A stretch of DNA of 64,000 bases, taken from assembly GCA_965153455.1 (NCBI GenBank), contig OZ234501.1, forward strand, positions 3,162,001 to 3,226,000. Direction: 5' to 3'. Numbering within the stretch: position 1 is the first letter of the stretch; every line of letters starts with the position of its first letter. The notes under the pieces are model-generated. The model was not told the DNA's origin, ran no database searches, and was given only the letters and a program-made list of their open reading frames with translations. The translations under genes were made by a program, and so were the position numbers. The stretch comes from Sphagnum compactum. Taxonomy: Eukaryota; Bryophyta; Sphagnopsida; Sphagnales. Shown here piece by piece: positions 34,441 through 47,390 of the stretch.

Positions 34441-36136
34441 AAAGATGACAAAAATGGGGACCATCAACTGGTTTTAGATACATTGAGCTTAGATAGAGAA
34501 CCATGAACAATAGGTAACAAAGGGGAAAATACTAGCAGGGATTGCGATGGTAAAATCAAGGTCTAGAGAAAGGTGTGAGAGCTCGTAGGAGAGGTGAGGT
34601 TGACGACGAGTGCTCAGTAGTAATTAGTGGCTACGTTCCTAAAACCCTGGAAGCTCCTATTTAACAATGGGAAAAAAAAGAAGATGAGGAAGAGGAGGAG
34701 TTCTTGTACAATAAAATTGCCTACAACAAGATCAACAAGGGTTGTCGAAAAAGCAACAAAATTGTGCCATGCAATTGAGAATAGACTTCTAGAGAGGTAG
34801 CTACCATTGTCGCGAGAAGAAGCTACAAGTCCTAGTCTTGCAAGTTCATCGTCTCCCATCATTAGTTGGTTTGCTCCCATGCATCAAACCAATGTCATAG
34901 TATCATATTCTCTTTCACCACAAGCAACTGTTGTTGCCAAAACCCTATTACAAGAGCAGTAGGAGGAAAAGATGGCACACAATGGAACTTGAGACAATTG
35001 AGGTCTACGAAAATTGAGCTTGCCAAGAGGAGGAACAATAGTAGTGCCCTTGAATAGTTCTTCTTATGCACACAAGTTGTTAAAGTCACGTTTGACCCAT
35101 TCGCAATCTGCTAACAAAAGTACGTGAAAATGTTCAAAGCTCCCTTGCACTCAAGTTGAAAAAGATGAAAGAAAGGGCATGGATCACCATTGCTGGTAAT
35201 AGTAGCAAAGAGCACTCAAAGAAATAGAATCCAGAGAGGGGAGAGAGTTGAGGAATGTAGAAGGAAGCGACTAGGAGAAACGTCGTTGGTAGTAGTAGGA
35301 AATGACTGGGAGGATTGCAAAACTATGTGGGAGTGATAGAAAATTTATGCCCACAAACATTTGGAAAGGGGTGATGGATTTTGTGAATGGGACAATCCTT
35401 ACCCATTATCATTGATCTAGAAGCCCTAATTTGGGTGCGATCTCAACCTTATGATCAAATATAAATGATTACTTTATCAAAATGTTTCATCCCCATCTTC
35501 ATCCAATTTGTTGTGAAAGTAGATATTGTTCATTAATGAACAAATGTCTGTTTGGTGTTAGGTGACAAAACAAGCCACATGGGCTGCCATGTGGACAATC
35601 CCTTTTTCTTAATCAGTTTTTATCCCCCAAATTTTGAAGGAGTGTATCTTCCTCAATTTTGATTGGTTTTGAGCAATTTAAATGCCATTGGTGCGCTTTC
35701 TACTTGGCTACATTTTATCTTTAGACCACAACTAAAAAGAAGGTAGATTGAATGAGATAGAGGTGACTAAGACACTATGTGTTCAGTCACCGCCCTATTT
35801 ACCCTAATAGCACCAACAAAGGTTTTGAGTTTACTATGTAAACATGGTTTTTTTTCTTGGGAAGTTGGAATGGTGTTGCATTTTGTTTATGTTTAGTGTG
35901 CACTATTTATTTGATGAATTGTTGGTGGTGGTAAGGGTTTAATGTGAGTGATTATGGTGAATGTTGCAAGTTATGGGGAAAACACAACATGCAACAAGTG
36001 CATTGGTGGTTGGTGTTCACAAAGCTTTAATATTGTGTGATTGAAACTTGGCGCATGTAGAAGAAAATGGAATGCACAAGAGAAAAGGCACTCCATGATT
36101 AGGCTCTCATTTTTTCTAAACCTTCCATTTGTTTGT

Positions 36137-36450
36137 GGGTTTTCTGCATTGCATCCTTCATTGTCATTCTCAATTTTATGGGCTGGTTAATTTGTAATTG
36201 TCTTGCATCACATTTGCATCACATGCAATTTGAAACTATTGTGTGTGACTACATTTTTTGAAATAGTTTGGCTTTAGGGACTAGGGTTCTTTTGTTTTTT
36301 TTGTCTTGCATTGTGTTCTTCATCATTGTTTTCAATTGCACAGGTTGGTTGATTTGTAGTTGTCTTGCATCACATTTGATTTGCAACTATCAAGCATCAT
36401 TGCATTTTTTGGAATGTCGTTGCCTTTAGGGTTTTTCTCTTCCTTATTCC
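36137..36450 (+). repeat. Tandem duplication of about 165 bp
   Basis: The blocks GCATTGCATCCTTCATTGTC, TTAATTTGTAATTGTCTTGC and GCATCACATTTG in the first copy match GCATTGTGTTCTTCATCATT, TTGATTTGTAGTTGTCTTGC and GCATCACATTTG in the second. They are followed in both by a TGGCTTTAGGG/TTGCCTTTAGGG phrase. The copies are diverged, so the event is old. Confidence 0.55.
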
Positions 36451-37419
36451 TTGTTTTGTTTGTGATTTTTTGGCCAACATAATGGCCCCAAACCACTTTC
36501 CTAAAAACTTTATGTTCAAATTGTCCTTAGTGGTCACTCAACGCGATTTCACAACTGCCCATTTGTTCTAGCCCTTGCACCATAGGAGTTGGTCCTTCAT
36601 GTGGCACTCCTAGTAGCATTCTTTCAAGCCTCTTTTAGAAAAACTTGGAAAACCATATGACAAAACCAAGGTTGTTCAAGACACATGGGTTGTTCAATTT
36701 TCACATGAGTAAATTGATCATAGGGGACAATGGCTTAGATTTTCAAATATGATGTAAAATTTGTAATCACATTGATGAGAAAGAAAAATTGCTAGCCCCC
36801 AAGCTTGACACACTTCAAAAGCATAATTGGTTGCTACTTTTGAAGAGACAATTAGAGAGCATTTATACAACAATTTTATTTCATTTCTTTCATTTATCTT
36901 AACATTTTTGCAATTTAAGATTCATTTGGGGGCAACAAAAAAATTTAACCCAATTTTGGGTTATTTTGCATATCCAATGTTAGAGTATGAGTCACTAAAA
37001 GAATTGTTTACAGTGGTCAAGGTAAAAAATAACCCACTTAAACATTGTTCAAACACAAGTGAGAAGGCAGAAGTGAGAATGGAAGCTGGGTCTGCCAAGG
37101 GACGAAAGTCTGGAGATAACCAGCCCTATCTCTATAGCTAGACTTTAGAATAGTCTATGCTTGCATCTTTTTGAGCTTATTGACATATGTTCCTTGAGAA
37201 AATTCTTGCTTTTAACAACTAAAAAACTCTCAAGTTTTTTCATTGAAAAGCACCCAACCAGAAGGAAAAGAGAGGAACACAAAGAGAGGACCAACCTCCA
37301 AAGTTGAGATAACACCCAAAAAGCTAAAGGGGGAAAAGACACCCACCCAAATCCAAACCCCTAGTCTAGGTCCAAAACCCTACATCAGATGTGTAAGTAT
37401 TGGTCCATATGTATAATTG

Positions 37420-37875
37420 CAGTATTATACTTGTGGTATTATACGGTGGTATTATACCACCATCAGAAACAACTATACATTGTATAATTATTGTATAATA
37501 GGCAAGTGCGCCCAAGGATTGCGCAAACGGTTCGATTCTTGCCCCACCCACGGATTGCACAAACAGTTCGATTCTTGCCCCGCCCACGGATTGTGCAAAC
37601 GGTTCCATTCAAGCAATTTGGTGCTCTGGTTTCTAGTGTTCATCTGTGTTCATGGGGAAGACTAGGGACGATATCTGGTCTAAGTTTGGCCAGTCTTACA
37701 AGCAGGGCGATGTGAAATCGAGCTACTGCAAGTGCTCGACGTGCGAGACTCACTGAGGTGGACTGTGACGTGCGATGGACGAGGGTAACATCTTCAATTG
37801 AGGTGGACTCTGACTGTTATATAATACATTCTGGTATTATACGGTATAATACGGTATTATATGATATTATACCAC
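37420..37875. repeat. 36-bp tandem repeats framed by TATTATAC palindromes
   Basis: Three units of GGATTGCGCAAACGGTTCGA-type sequence start at 37516, 37552 and 37588, exactly 36 bases apart. On one side (37425-37465) and the other (37830-37875) are clusters of GTGGTATTATAC and its complement, able to pair with each other or within a cluster. This could be a small inverted-repeat element carrying a minisatellite. No target duplication was identified. Confidence 0.5.
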
Positions 37876-40730
37876 GCAGTCCGCGCAGGTTCCATTTATA
37901 CAGAACAGTATGTGTAAGCAAATCAGACAAAGAAAGAGGAAAGAATCCTAAGGAGCGCCAAGCCTAGAAGAGGCCTGGCCGGTGATGACAGCCTGCTTTA
38001 TGTTTAGCTGCTTTTTGTCCAACTCACCTTTGCTGAGTCGGAAATGGACTCCTAAACTATTCACATTATTTATTCACAAAGTTCCGAGGGCGCTGTTTTA
38101 TGCTCCCACTTTATTCATTCCCCATGTGGCGTGGGGTACGTGGAGCGTCAGCCTGGCTCCACCCAGATCCCACCATCGACCAACAGGCAGCCCCAGGGGC
38201 CGAAAGGGAAATGGAATTTCATCCAAGCTGGGATACTTTTCCGCCAAAATAGGAAAAAATGCATACCTCCAATTGGTTTTGCAATGCCAAATCTGGGATA
38301 GGATTCTTCCCTCGATCTGGACATATCAGGATTCTGTGTTGACAAAGTGTTCCCACTTGAAGCGCTAGGTAAGCATTTTTTTGGGCTACTAGTACACTTA
38401 TTGTATGCCTTTCAATGTGATGATGAGCACCTTTTAATTAGGTTGCCATTAACACAAGTGTGGGCCTTTTTGTCTAAGAAGGAAAAAAAAAACTTCTTAA
38501 GTGTACTTATTATAGGGCACGTTACATGCATTAATACTGCCTCCTCTAAAACATGAAGTACCTTACACCTATGAGAGGCTTTTTACACCTACTAATTTCT
38601 AAGCCTTAATTAGGAGTAAGAGGCCTCTTGAAAGTTAAGGTACCGCTTGCTCCTTCCACCTAGTGAGTTTAGTAGAGAGTAAAGACCAAGGGTGATGGTA
38701 TTCCTGAAATAAGGTTGTGAGAGGAAGAGTGGAAGGCAAGCCCGATTTTGGTGACGCTCTAGCTCACAAGGTTTGTGCAAAGTAACAACCAACAACACAA
38801 CCTTCAGTTTCTTTTCCCTGGTGGGAGGAAATCTTTTCCCAAGCCAACTGGTCGCAGCAAGGATGTGGGATGTAAAAGAATGCAGCCAGTGGAGAGAAGG
38901 GGGCTTTACCATTTTCATAAAGTCCACTATGAAAGCAGAATGCCCGTTTGCTGGACAGAGGAATAATTGCACACTATAATACAGCCTCCAGTTACACTAC
39001 AAAAAAATTTAGCGGTTATTACAGCTTACTTGACAATAGCATTTGCTTCATGCTTTAGTGGTGGGGGACGTTCCCCAAATGTGTGTGGGTCCACCTCATC
39101 CAAGACACACACACATTTGGGAATGGCCCCACCTTGGGGTCTCTCACCTTCCGATTGCTATGAGTTTAAAAGCAGCACTGAGTTCAGTTGGAGGACAAAA
39201 TGTCCAATAACAGAAAAAATATCTCGAGTTTAACCCCCCAAAAAAGGTAGCCCAGCTATTTGATTTTTTGATTAAACCCTTTTATTTCTGCTTGAATTGA
39301 AATACATTTGACACGTGTGTGCAAGTGTAGAGAAGATTTTTGGAGTGGAAAGTTTGAATTTTATGGAAAAGTGTTTTATCATTTTATCTATCGGAATTCC
39401 TTGAGATCCTCTTTTTAGATGTCTATTTTAAGCCAAAGATAGGTCCAGTGGATGAAAGGATACTAACTCTGGTAAATGTGGAATCCAGAAAAGTTAAACA
39501 TTGGATGATACATATTGACTGGGTTAAAGAAATATGAAAAAGCTAATGGGTGAGATTGAACTGGGCTATCTATTGCCTTGTCCAAAGGCCCCCTTATTTC
39601 GAGAATGCCCCCTTACCTTGGGGCTTTACCCTACTCAAAAACAATAATTTCACTAATATTGAGAGATGCAACATGGCCAATAAATCAGCCACCACTTGTC
39701 AAAACATGCAGCAAGGAACTTGGGAAAGATGAAAAATGAGAACCACTTCTGCCCAAAAACACTCTAGCCAACAATGCAATATTCCTCAGATTTGTATGCA
39801 AGAAAAGAAATGGCTGCATGCACCTTTGGTCCAGGCCTCCACCAAATTTCAGCCCTGGATATGCTATACATGCACGGCAGTTACACACATGCATGTTCGA
39901 TTGTACAAAAAAGAAAGAAAGAAAAAACTCAACCCCATTCAAGCACTTGCAAGTGGCATAAGGTTTCATCCTGTTTCCAATTTGGATAGGTCCATGTGGT
40001 CTCTAAGAGATGCATGGCATGCCTAACTCACAAAAGCAAAGACAGAGCTCATGAAGGGGGTATATTTAGCGTATTTCCAAAAGCAAACCTTTGCTTTTGT
40101 GGGGGGTGACTCCCAACTGAAACCAGCCATAGAAAGTTGCACCTTGTGGGTGCAACAGACATGGAATTAGTCCATGCATGTGAGCTCTACATTGGGTTCA
40201 AAAATGTGTAGGGTAAAGCCACAGGGTGGGAGCATTCCCAAACAGAGGGGACTAGGACAAGGCTTTAGCTGAGTCCAGCCCCACATTTTGGGAATGTCAG
40301 CCACCACCTATGGGCTTTTTACCCTTTGTAAAGCACAAGGTAAGCAATCGTGAACTTACACATGTAGATCACAAGGCATAGGAGAGAGATGGTAATCCAT
40401 AAGAGTGGGATGGATTGTACACCTATTCATAAAGAAGTAGGCATAAGACCCTCTTCTTTTCTAGGAGAGATATTCATGGACATAGGGTGCCCTTGATACA
40501 CACTTAGGAAAATTTCTATGAGGACTTTACATCACCCAACTAAGTTCTCTCCAATCTGTCCAGAAACCAGACATTGAACTTGGGGCGATCTCCAACCTGC
40601 CCCTTCACCTTCTAAACAAAATTATTGCAGAGATATTATGAACACATTCCACAAGTATCGGAATCCCTAAAAGGACACTCATCAGTTGTAGGCCAATACA
40701 CAATAGTCTGGAGTCCAAAAATCCAGAAAC
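37876..40730. other. Intergenic; locally GC-richer, no gene recognised
   Basis: Plus frames at 37982-38368 (128 residues) and others lack any known domain. A hairpin pairs CCCAAATGTGTGTG with CACACACATTTGGG at about 39074-39121. A looser pairing of CATTCCCAAA with TTTGGGAATG occurs at about 40234-40299. I see no RNA gene. Confidence 0.4.
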
Positions 40731-40734
40731 CATT

Positions 40735-41450
40735 ACAGTTATCCATAAAGTACCCAAAATTGGGGCTATTGGGTTCCAGTTTCACCAAAACCAGGGACAA
40801 AATCAGAAGTCAGGATGAAAACAGGGCCCAGGGAAAAAGAAAACAGGGGACCAAAATAGTTTTCTCAACCTAAATTGGTCCTCAGGGGAGTTCACCCTCA
40901 TCTTTGGATTCTGCCCAACTTGCAACTTAACTGCTGGATCATATTCTTCATTAATTCAAGCCTATGTCCTAATAAGATGCTGCAAATCAACCCAGTTCCA
41001 TGAAATGGTACCCAGTTTTACCCACTTTAATCATACACATAAATCATGCATGACCAAGCATGAGTTTACACCATAAACATGCTCTAGGCTGTGTGGAAAT
41101 TTCATGAAACTTAACCATCGATAAGTCTACACCAACTAGCAATTGGCCTCCACATACTAGAGTTAGGAGTAAAGTACCGAAAACAGGGTATACTGGGCAT
41201 CAGTTCTTCCAAAACTGGAGACAAAATTAGAAGCCAGGATGAAATCAGAACAGAGGGAAAACAAGAGAGGACCAAACTGGTCTTCTCACCTAAATTGGTC
41301 CCCACAGGAGTTTCACCCCTAGTTTTGGATTTGCATAAGTAAGCCTTCACTACTGCTCACATTCTTCATTAAATCAAGTTTTGTTGAAATATAAACCTTT
41401 CGAATCTTCTGAAATGATACCCAGTTTCACTCACTTTAGCAAATTGAGGA
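40735..41450 (+). repeat. Diverged tandem duplication (about 420-bp spacing)
   Basis: The blocks CCAAAACCAGGGACAAAATCAGAAGTCAGGATGAAA, CACCTAAATTGGTCC and ACATTCTTCATTAA-TCAAG in 41190-41370 have close counterparts (CCAAAACCAGGGACAAAATC, ACCTAAATTGGTCC, ATATTCTTCATTAATTCAAG) in 40790-40960. Both copies end with a TACCCAGTTT-CAC/ACCCACTTTA phrase. It is non-coding as far as I can see. Confidence 0.65.
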
Positions 41451-42329
41451 TGAAACAGGGATTATAAGGTCAAACTAAGGCCCAAAGACAGGGTGACTTT
41501 AAGGATAACTCTACTAGCATCAGGATTGTATAGGCCTGGATAAAACTGCCTGGGGGTGAACAAGTCCATGGACTCATATCATCCTTAAAAAACCTGAGTC
41601 CTTTTGGGTTGCTTCTAGTTATAAACAGTATAAATATCTGGTTGCAATAATCACCTACCATTAGTCCAAGTTAACATTTCCCATGTCAAGTGTAGCCTCT
41701 AAAAGAGACCTCACTGAAAAAGGTCAAATTTCTGCATCACTGTGGCCAACAGACTCAGGCCACAAGATGTCTGTTATCTTCATGTTTCATATCAGCACAA
41801 GTACTTTAACTCTATCTTTAACTACCTTTGTTTTTGCAGCAAGAGTCCTTCAACTCTTCGGCACATGAAGGGAGAAGTGCGGCAGTCTGCAGCGCGAGAA
41901 GCTGATCTGCCAGCCATCTTCCACAAACCCTGGCAGGCAGAAAATCCCACCTTTTGGCTCAGCCGCACCCGGCACATGTCTGGCTGCCGCTGCAGCTCCC
42001 CCTTCCGCCCTGACCATGAACTGCGAGGCGCCTTTTAGCACTCTGACCGACTTTCTCACGAGTCTCACCGTTCACCTTTGTGCTCACCTGTGCTCAATTG
42101 CTTAATTCTTGAGGCACTGGCGGCGTGTCCTCCATAGCCATTTTCTCACTGCACACTGTACACGCACTGTGTTTCTCCCCAAAAAAAAAAGATAATCACT
42201 TTTCTTTTTTCTTTTTTTTCTCACCATGGTACCATCTCAAGAGCCAAGTTTCCAAGTTGCAAAAAAAAACTATTAATGCCAAAGTTTTGAGCTTTGTGTG
42301 GTTTTATGTAGTGTTGGATTGAGAACAAA

Positions 42330-42515
42330 AGGAAGTTACAAGAACTTGATGGGAACAATGGGAAGTTGATGAAAACAAAAGGATTTTGATGAGTTATGAC
42401 AGGAACAAGAGGAATTTGATGAGATGTTTGGGAACTTGATGAGAACAAAAGGTTTTGATGGGTTATTGATGGGAACAACAGGAATTTGATGAGAACCGTT
42501 TGGAAACTTGATGGA
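42330..42515 (+). repeat. Degenerate minisatellite (GGAACTTGATGAGAACAAAAGG units)
   Basis: Phrases such as TTGATGAGAACAAAAGG, TTTGATGAGTTATGACAGGAACAA and TTTGATGAGATGTTTGGGAACTTGATG alternate, giving a roughly 25-40 base irregular unit. The minus-strand frame reads as a Pro/His/Gln/Phe-rich repeat, which is a by-product and not a gene I can support. Confidence 0.55.
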
Positions 42516-44760
42516 AATCCAATGGCCCTCACCCCTTCAAATAAGAAACATCCCTTGGGGGCATGCTGGCTCCACCCAATTGGCTCCCCTCGCATGTTTT
42601 ATCCTGAAGTTGTTTTTAGGGACAAGCTACTAGGAGAGGTACTGCCCATGTATGGAATTGTTTTTAACAAATTGCGCAGGGAGAGAAAATTAGATGGACC
42701 AGCTAAAAAGGACTATGCTGTACATGTGCACATTTTATTTGCCTGCCTCCCTTTCTGCCAGCGGATTTCAAGGAGCAGGCAGGCAGAACCCAGGTCTTCA
42801 CAATCATGTGCACCCCATCTGTCTACATTCACTAACCTTCTCCTCCCACTATGGATGGCCCTTGTACTCTCATATATTATCTGAATCCCTTTTCTTGAAA
42901 TTCTTACATTTCTCCATTGGCTTCCTATGTGTTTCCTCTTCCCTTAACCCCTGGCAAGCCAAAAATGGCTTTTTTGGAATGCTAAGTTCATTTATCAAGC
43001 TCAATTCTTTTACACAAAAGTGTTCTGGGCCATTCAGAGTGTGGTCATGGGCTTTACTGGGGGAGGAAACAAAATGGTAACCCTTGTTAAGCACAAAATC
43101 AGTGCATCCCTAACATTTTACCATGAGCCACTCCCCCATGCCCCTTGTAGAACATCCAACAGGAGTCCATTTAGGTAATCTCACCTCTCTACCCCTTGTA
43201 CGTATTCACTTTGGATTAAATACTCATCTTGTTACCCCAACTAACCTTTTTAATCTCAAGACCTCTATTCAATATAATAACACCATTGTAGCAAAACTTA
43301 CAAGGAAAGTTGCAACTAGATCATCTTAGTCATTTTTTCCTTTATCATCTACCTAACATAGCGTCACCAGCATGAAGTAAGGGTTTGGCCTTCTATTGAG
43401 TGGAATTTCTCTTCCCCCCTTGTAATTTATGTTTTACCCTTCCCTTGTTTGATCTAAACAACCTTTTTTTTTGTTCACAACCACTTTCCCCTTATTCATA
43501 CTATATCTAACAATAACCCTAAACAAATAAATCACAAAAAAACACACACAACATTCATTAAATGAAATAATGTTTTTTTCAAATCAACCCTTTATACATT
43601 TTTTTAAAAAAAAGGTAATTACATTGGAGTCTTTAGTTCTTAGCTATTGATTTCCTACTCCAACCAATCTTCTACCCATGCCTTACCAAACTTGTTCCCT
43701 TTCTATGAATAGTCCTACCTTCCCCCCTTCTCTAATCCTCTTGTTTTCTACTCTCAGCAACCCTCACAACCCATACCTACTCAAGCTCTTCGAAACAACT
43801 CCTCTTCTTTCCCACTTTCCTTTGTTTTAACACAAGAAGGTAGACCTTCTTCTTCAATGTTAGGTAAGGCGCCCACTTTTTTTATGCCCACCTTCATCTT
43901 CTATTCCTACCTCACTAAGTTTAGTACTAGTTTTTTGTACCTCTTCCTCCATTCACCCTTGAATGGAACTACTATTGGAGCCTTCCCTTGACCAACCACC
44001 ACCACTAATGTGTGTTGCCTCCACCTCCATCCCAATCATGTTGTTTGATTGGTTGTACTTTGAAAGTTCACCTCTTCATGATGCAGCAACGCCCTCACCT
44101 TATTTCAACCCCTCATGATATGTCTAGGCCCTTATCAACCAAGATCTCACATCCTCATCATCACTCCCGAGTCCTTCCCACTTCCTCACACAATACTCAT
44201 CACTCTTGAAGCGGAGGGAATGGTCAATTATGTTTTCCTCCCCTCTTAACTTTAGGAAAAAAACTATTGTTACTATCTTGACCTAAACTTAATTCCTAGC
44301 ACCTTTCTAAAAGCCACCTTCACCATGTCCATACCTCCCTATCTAGTAGATTTAATCTCTCCAAGTGAAGACATGGTAACCTGCCTTGACCTAGTCTAAC
44401 TATCCTACCACCCCCCTTATCTTATCTAAACCACCCAACCCTTAAGGTCAAAGCAAGATGAAGTAGACAGAAAAAAAAAGATGTTTCGACTTCAACCATG
44501 CGCCGTTCATATAACTACCATAAAGTAATATCAAATTAGGTGAAACTATGTGTCAAATAACATTAGTTTACTCTATTAAGGTTATAATAATCTAATTATA
44601 AAAAAGTTAAAAGCAAATGAATTTAAAAAGTAGATTAAAAAAATGCATTTGAAATTGACTAAAAAATACGTGTTCAAACCTAATTTTTGGTTAGAAAATT
44701 AATGAAATTGATATGTAATAAATTAGGAAATGAAAATCAACATATGTTTTAACAAGACAT

Positions 44761-44764
<4 letters not shown>

Positions 44765-44794
<30 letters not shown>
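44765..44794. repeat. (TA)n microsatellite
   Basis: An uninterrupted alternation of T and A for about 30 bases. Shorter runs of the same kind are at about 46386-46406 and 58518-58540. Confidence 0.9.
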
Positions 44795-44796
<2 letters not shown>

Positions 44797-45214
44797 TTTT
44801 TGTAAAAACCTATTTTCACCTACTTGAAACCAAAAGCCCCATGAAAAGTAAACGTAAAAAAATATTTGTATTTGGAAAAACCTACTTAAAACCTAGTTTT
44901 ACAATTTGAAACATGAAAATCAATGCACATTAGTGTAAACATATATTATATTTAATTATTGAAATGAAAACATTTAATGTTCCATAATTCTATAATGGGT
45001 TTTGTTGTTATTTTAAATCTACTTGTTCCAGTTTTGACAAGGTAATCAAGTTGTTCACTTTATCTTGTTTACAACCCCTAGTAATCCATCTAGGATAATA
45101 TCAAACATATTAGCCTATCCCATGAACCTCAAGTTAGCCCTAAAATTCCTTTACCCGATTTACATATTCTTAACCAAAATTGGGTTAAACTAATTAAAAC
45201 CTAACAGCCCCAAC

Positions 45215-45515
45215 CATATTCCCATGGGGAGAAGGGGTCTAAGTTGCCCCAAGGAACAACTTCACCTGATAATCAATTTTTTCAAAGATAAAAAGACAAA
45301 TTGCCTCAGGGAGCAATTTCGCCTAAGGAACATGTTGTTGAATGTTTGACAAGAAAGTACAAGTGGTAAATTTTGTCCAAATCAAAAAAAATTATGTCAT
45401 TAAAATGCTCTCAAAATGCATAATTCTAAAATGATCTTGCATTTTGAATTTGAAACTATGAGCTAAAAGTTATGATGAAAACAAATATTAGGGGTCAAAA
45501 TTTCCATGTGTCATT
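45215..45515 (+). repeat. Dispersed repeat, direct copy of the left arm of the 46.85 kb fold-back
   Basis: It shares, in order, GGGGAGAAGGGG-CTAAGTTGCC, GGAGCAATTTC, GTT-TTGAAT-TTTGACAAGAAA, TCTAAAATGATCTTGCATT, AAAAGTTA-GATGAA and GGTCAAA-TTTCC with 46850-47119. The matching right arm is not present here. Confidence 0.65.
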
Positions 45516-46849
45516 CTAGATATTTGCCTCAAATATCAACCCAAATATCAAAAATAACATCTAGTGAATATCATTGGGAATGATAATTGGTTCAATATCC
45601 AACACCCTAAATATCCCCCCATCATGATATCTAGAAACTATGCCAGATATAAAAATGTTGATATTTGACTTAAATATCATATTCAGGCCCGATATCAAGG
45701 TTATTAATAACTATTTATGTTTTGTTTTCATTTTCCTAATGTAGCTAAGGTGGTAAGAATCCTTAAACAATTTTAGACTGTTTTGAAGACACAACCTCAA
45801 AAGTATCTTCAAACTTATAGTCAATAATAGTTATTATCGAAGCTATATATCTTTTTTAAAATATTTTTTGATATTTTTTGCAAATCCTTTTTTTTAATTT
45901 GCAAAAAAATATTCCCTTAAAAAAAAGGATGTTGCAATTTGGAGATTTTTCAACCCAAAGAAAATTGGCACCCAACATAATTGGCAAGTAAATTTAAGTT
46001 TTTATGATATCCAAATCTATTAATATCCAACTAATAAATAAATGGCGGATATCCGAAAACATTGATATCTAGGTTAGATCAAAAAATGTGAAAAATCTGA
46101 TATCCGTCTAAAATATGGGTGAAACATGATAAAATATACAAAAAAAGTAGTGTAAACAACAAAATATTGGGGTCATTCAATAAAAGGATAAGCAAGTAGA
46201 TGATTTTATGGGGATAATTGAATTTTTGGTACATTATTTCTTAAGTCTTGTTTGCATGGCTTCAAAAGTTAAATAGTTATAATCATGTTTTTAAAAATTA
46301 TTTCCAAGTACTTAAATTGGACCTAAAATTTGTGGTAGCTCAAAAAATAAATTTCAAGCACTTGGAAGTAGGTGAAATATTTTTGCGCATATATATATAT
46401 ATATATACACCTCAATATTGATGTGGTGAACATTCTAATATAATTTTTCTACTTAATGGAATTTTTTTTCATAGTTAAAATCATCCCAACCCCTAAAAGA
46501 TGACATTATTTTTCGGGATAATTTTGGGGTACTTTTTCAAATCCAAATGATATGACACAAATTGCTTTGAAAAGCTAGAAGGATGCTAAAGATGCCCATG
46601 AAACTAAAAGTTATGTTTGTTTTGAAATGTTAGAGGAAGGTTAGAAGTTTGAAAAAATATTTTCAAGTAGAAAACAAGGTAACAAATATGTACAAAATAT
46701 CTTGCTTGCACCCATATCTAAATTTTTTAAAAAATAAAAAATGTAATATCCTTATTCGATGGATTATAAAATTTTGATACCCAAAAAATTGATATCTGCC
46801 CAACACTAATATTTTCCCCCAAAAGAAAGGGATTAAATTACTTTTTCCC
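45516..46849. other. AT-rich sequence with many GATATC-type motifs
   Basis: There are no frames of interest. Phrases such as AATATC, GATATCT and GATATCC recur dozens of times without a fixed period. Near 46788-46806, GATATCTGCCCAACACTAAT resembles the end of the CAGTGTTGGGCAGGTA hAT-like family seen at 12.4 and 16.6 kb, but no partner end was found. Confidence 0.4.
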
Positions 46850-47390
46850 TAGGGGAGAAGGGGACTAAGTTGCCTTAAGGAGCAATTTCCCCTAGGGAAA
46901 AGGGGATAATGTTCTCCAGGGAAAAAAAAGATTATGTTCCCCCAAGAGGAAGTTCTTGAATATTTGACAAGAAATTACAGGGATAATTTTTTAAAAAATT
47001 AAATGTTCTTTATGCCTTTGGAAAGATCTCGAAACATAGATATCTAAAATGATCTTGCATTCTTAATTTAAAAGTATGAATTAAAAGTTACGATGAACAA
47101 AAGAGTTGGAGGTCAAATTTCCCTATTTGACCCTTGACTTTTCTTTTCGTCATAACTTTTAGGTTAACTTTTAGCTCGTACATTCAAATTGAAAATGCAA
47201 GATCATTTTAGATATTTACACTTTGAAATCTTTTCAATGACATAAATTATGAATGATTTGGACAAATTTTACCCCCTATACTTTCTTATCAAACATTCAA
47301 GAACTTGCTCCCTAGGGCAATTTAGTACCCAAAGAGAAGGTAACTCCCTTCCTCCCCTGGGGAGAAAGCTTTAAGGTTTAAATGTGTGCT
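46850..47390. repeat. Fold-back (long inverted repeat), about 270-bp arms
   Basis: The centre is the short palindrome GGTCAAAT-TTCCCT-ATTTGACC at 47112-47133. Moving outwards, the arms pair through AAAAGTTA-GA, AATGATCTTGCATT, GATATCTAAAAT-type blocks, CTTGAATGTTTGA-type blocks and finally AGGGGAGAAGGGG against CCTTCCTCCCCTGG. The pairing is imperfect, so it is old. Its left arm recurs directly at 45.2 kb, and the central block recurs at 22.4-22.56 kb. Confidence 0.75.

Larger units (their letters stand above)
33972..37400. other. AT-rich intergenic sequence with small tandem repeats
   Basis: The first few hundred bases may be the 3' part of the pogo-like element. A 29-bp repeat lies at 34360-34440, and an approximately 165-bp duplication at 36137-36450 (both listed). 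No gene is recognised, and frames up to 104 residues have no domain content. Confidence 0.4.
41451..45214. other. Intergenic; one GC-rich patch, then AT-rich
   Basis: A GC-rich patch at about 41850-42140 stands out but has only short frames on either strand. A minisatellite at 42330-42515 is listed. From 43500 the sequence becomes AT-rich with no frame of interest. A (TA)n run of about 30 bases lies at 44765-44794. Confidence 0.4.

Noticed and set aside
34614-35089. Frames on both strands that could be a small gene
   Set aside because: No domain, no conserved motif, and low-complexity Phe/Leu runs.
37516-37622. CRISPR-like array
   Set aside because: The 36-bp units are directly adjacent with no spacers, and the host is a plant nucleus.
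41850-42140. GC-rich patch as a promoter or CpG island
   Set aside because: No gene starts on either side that I can support.
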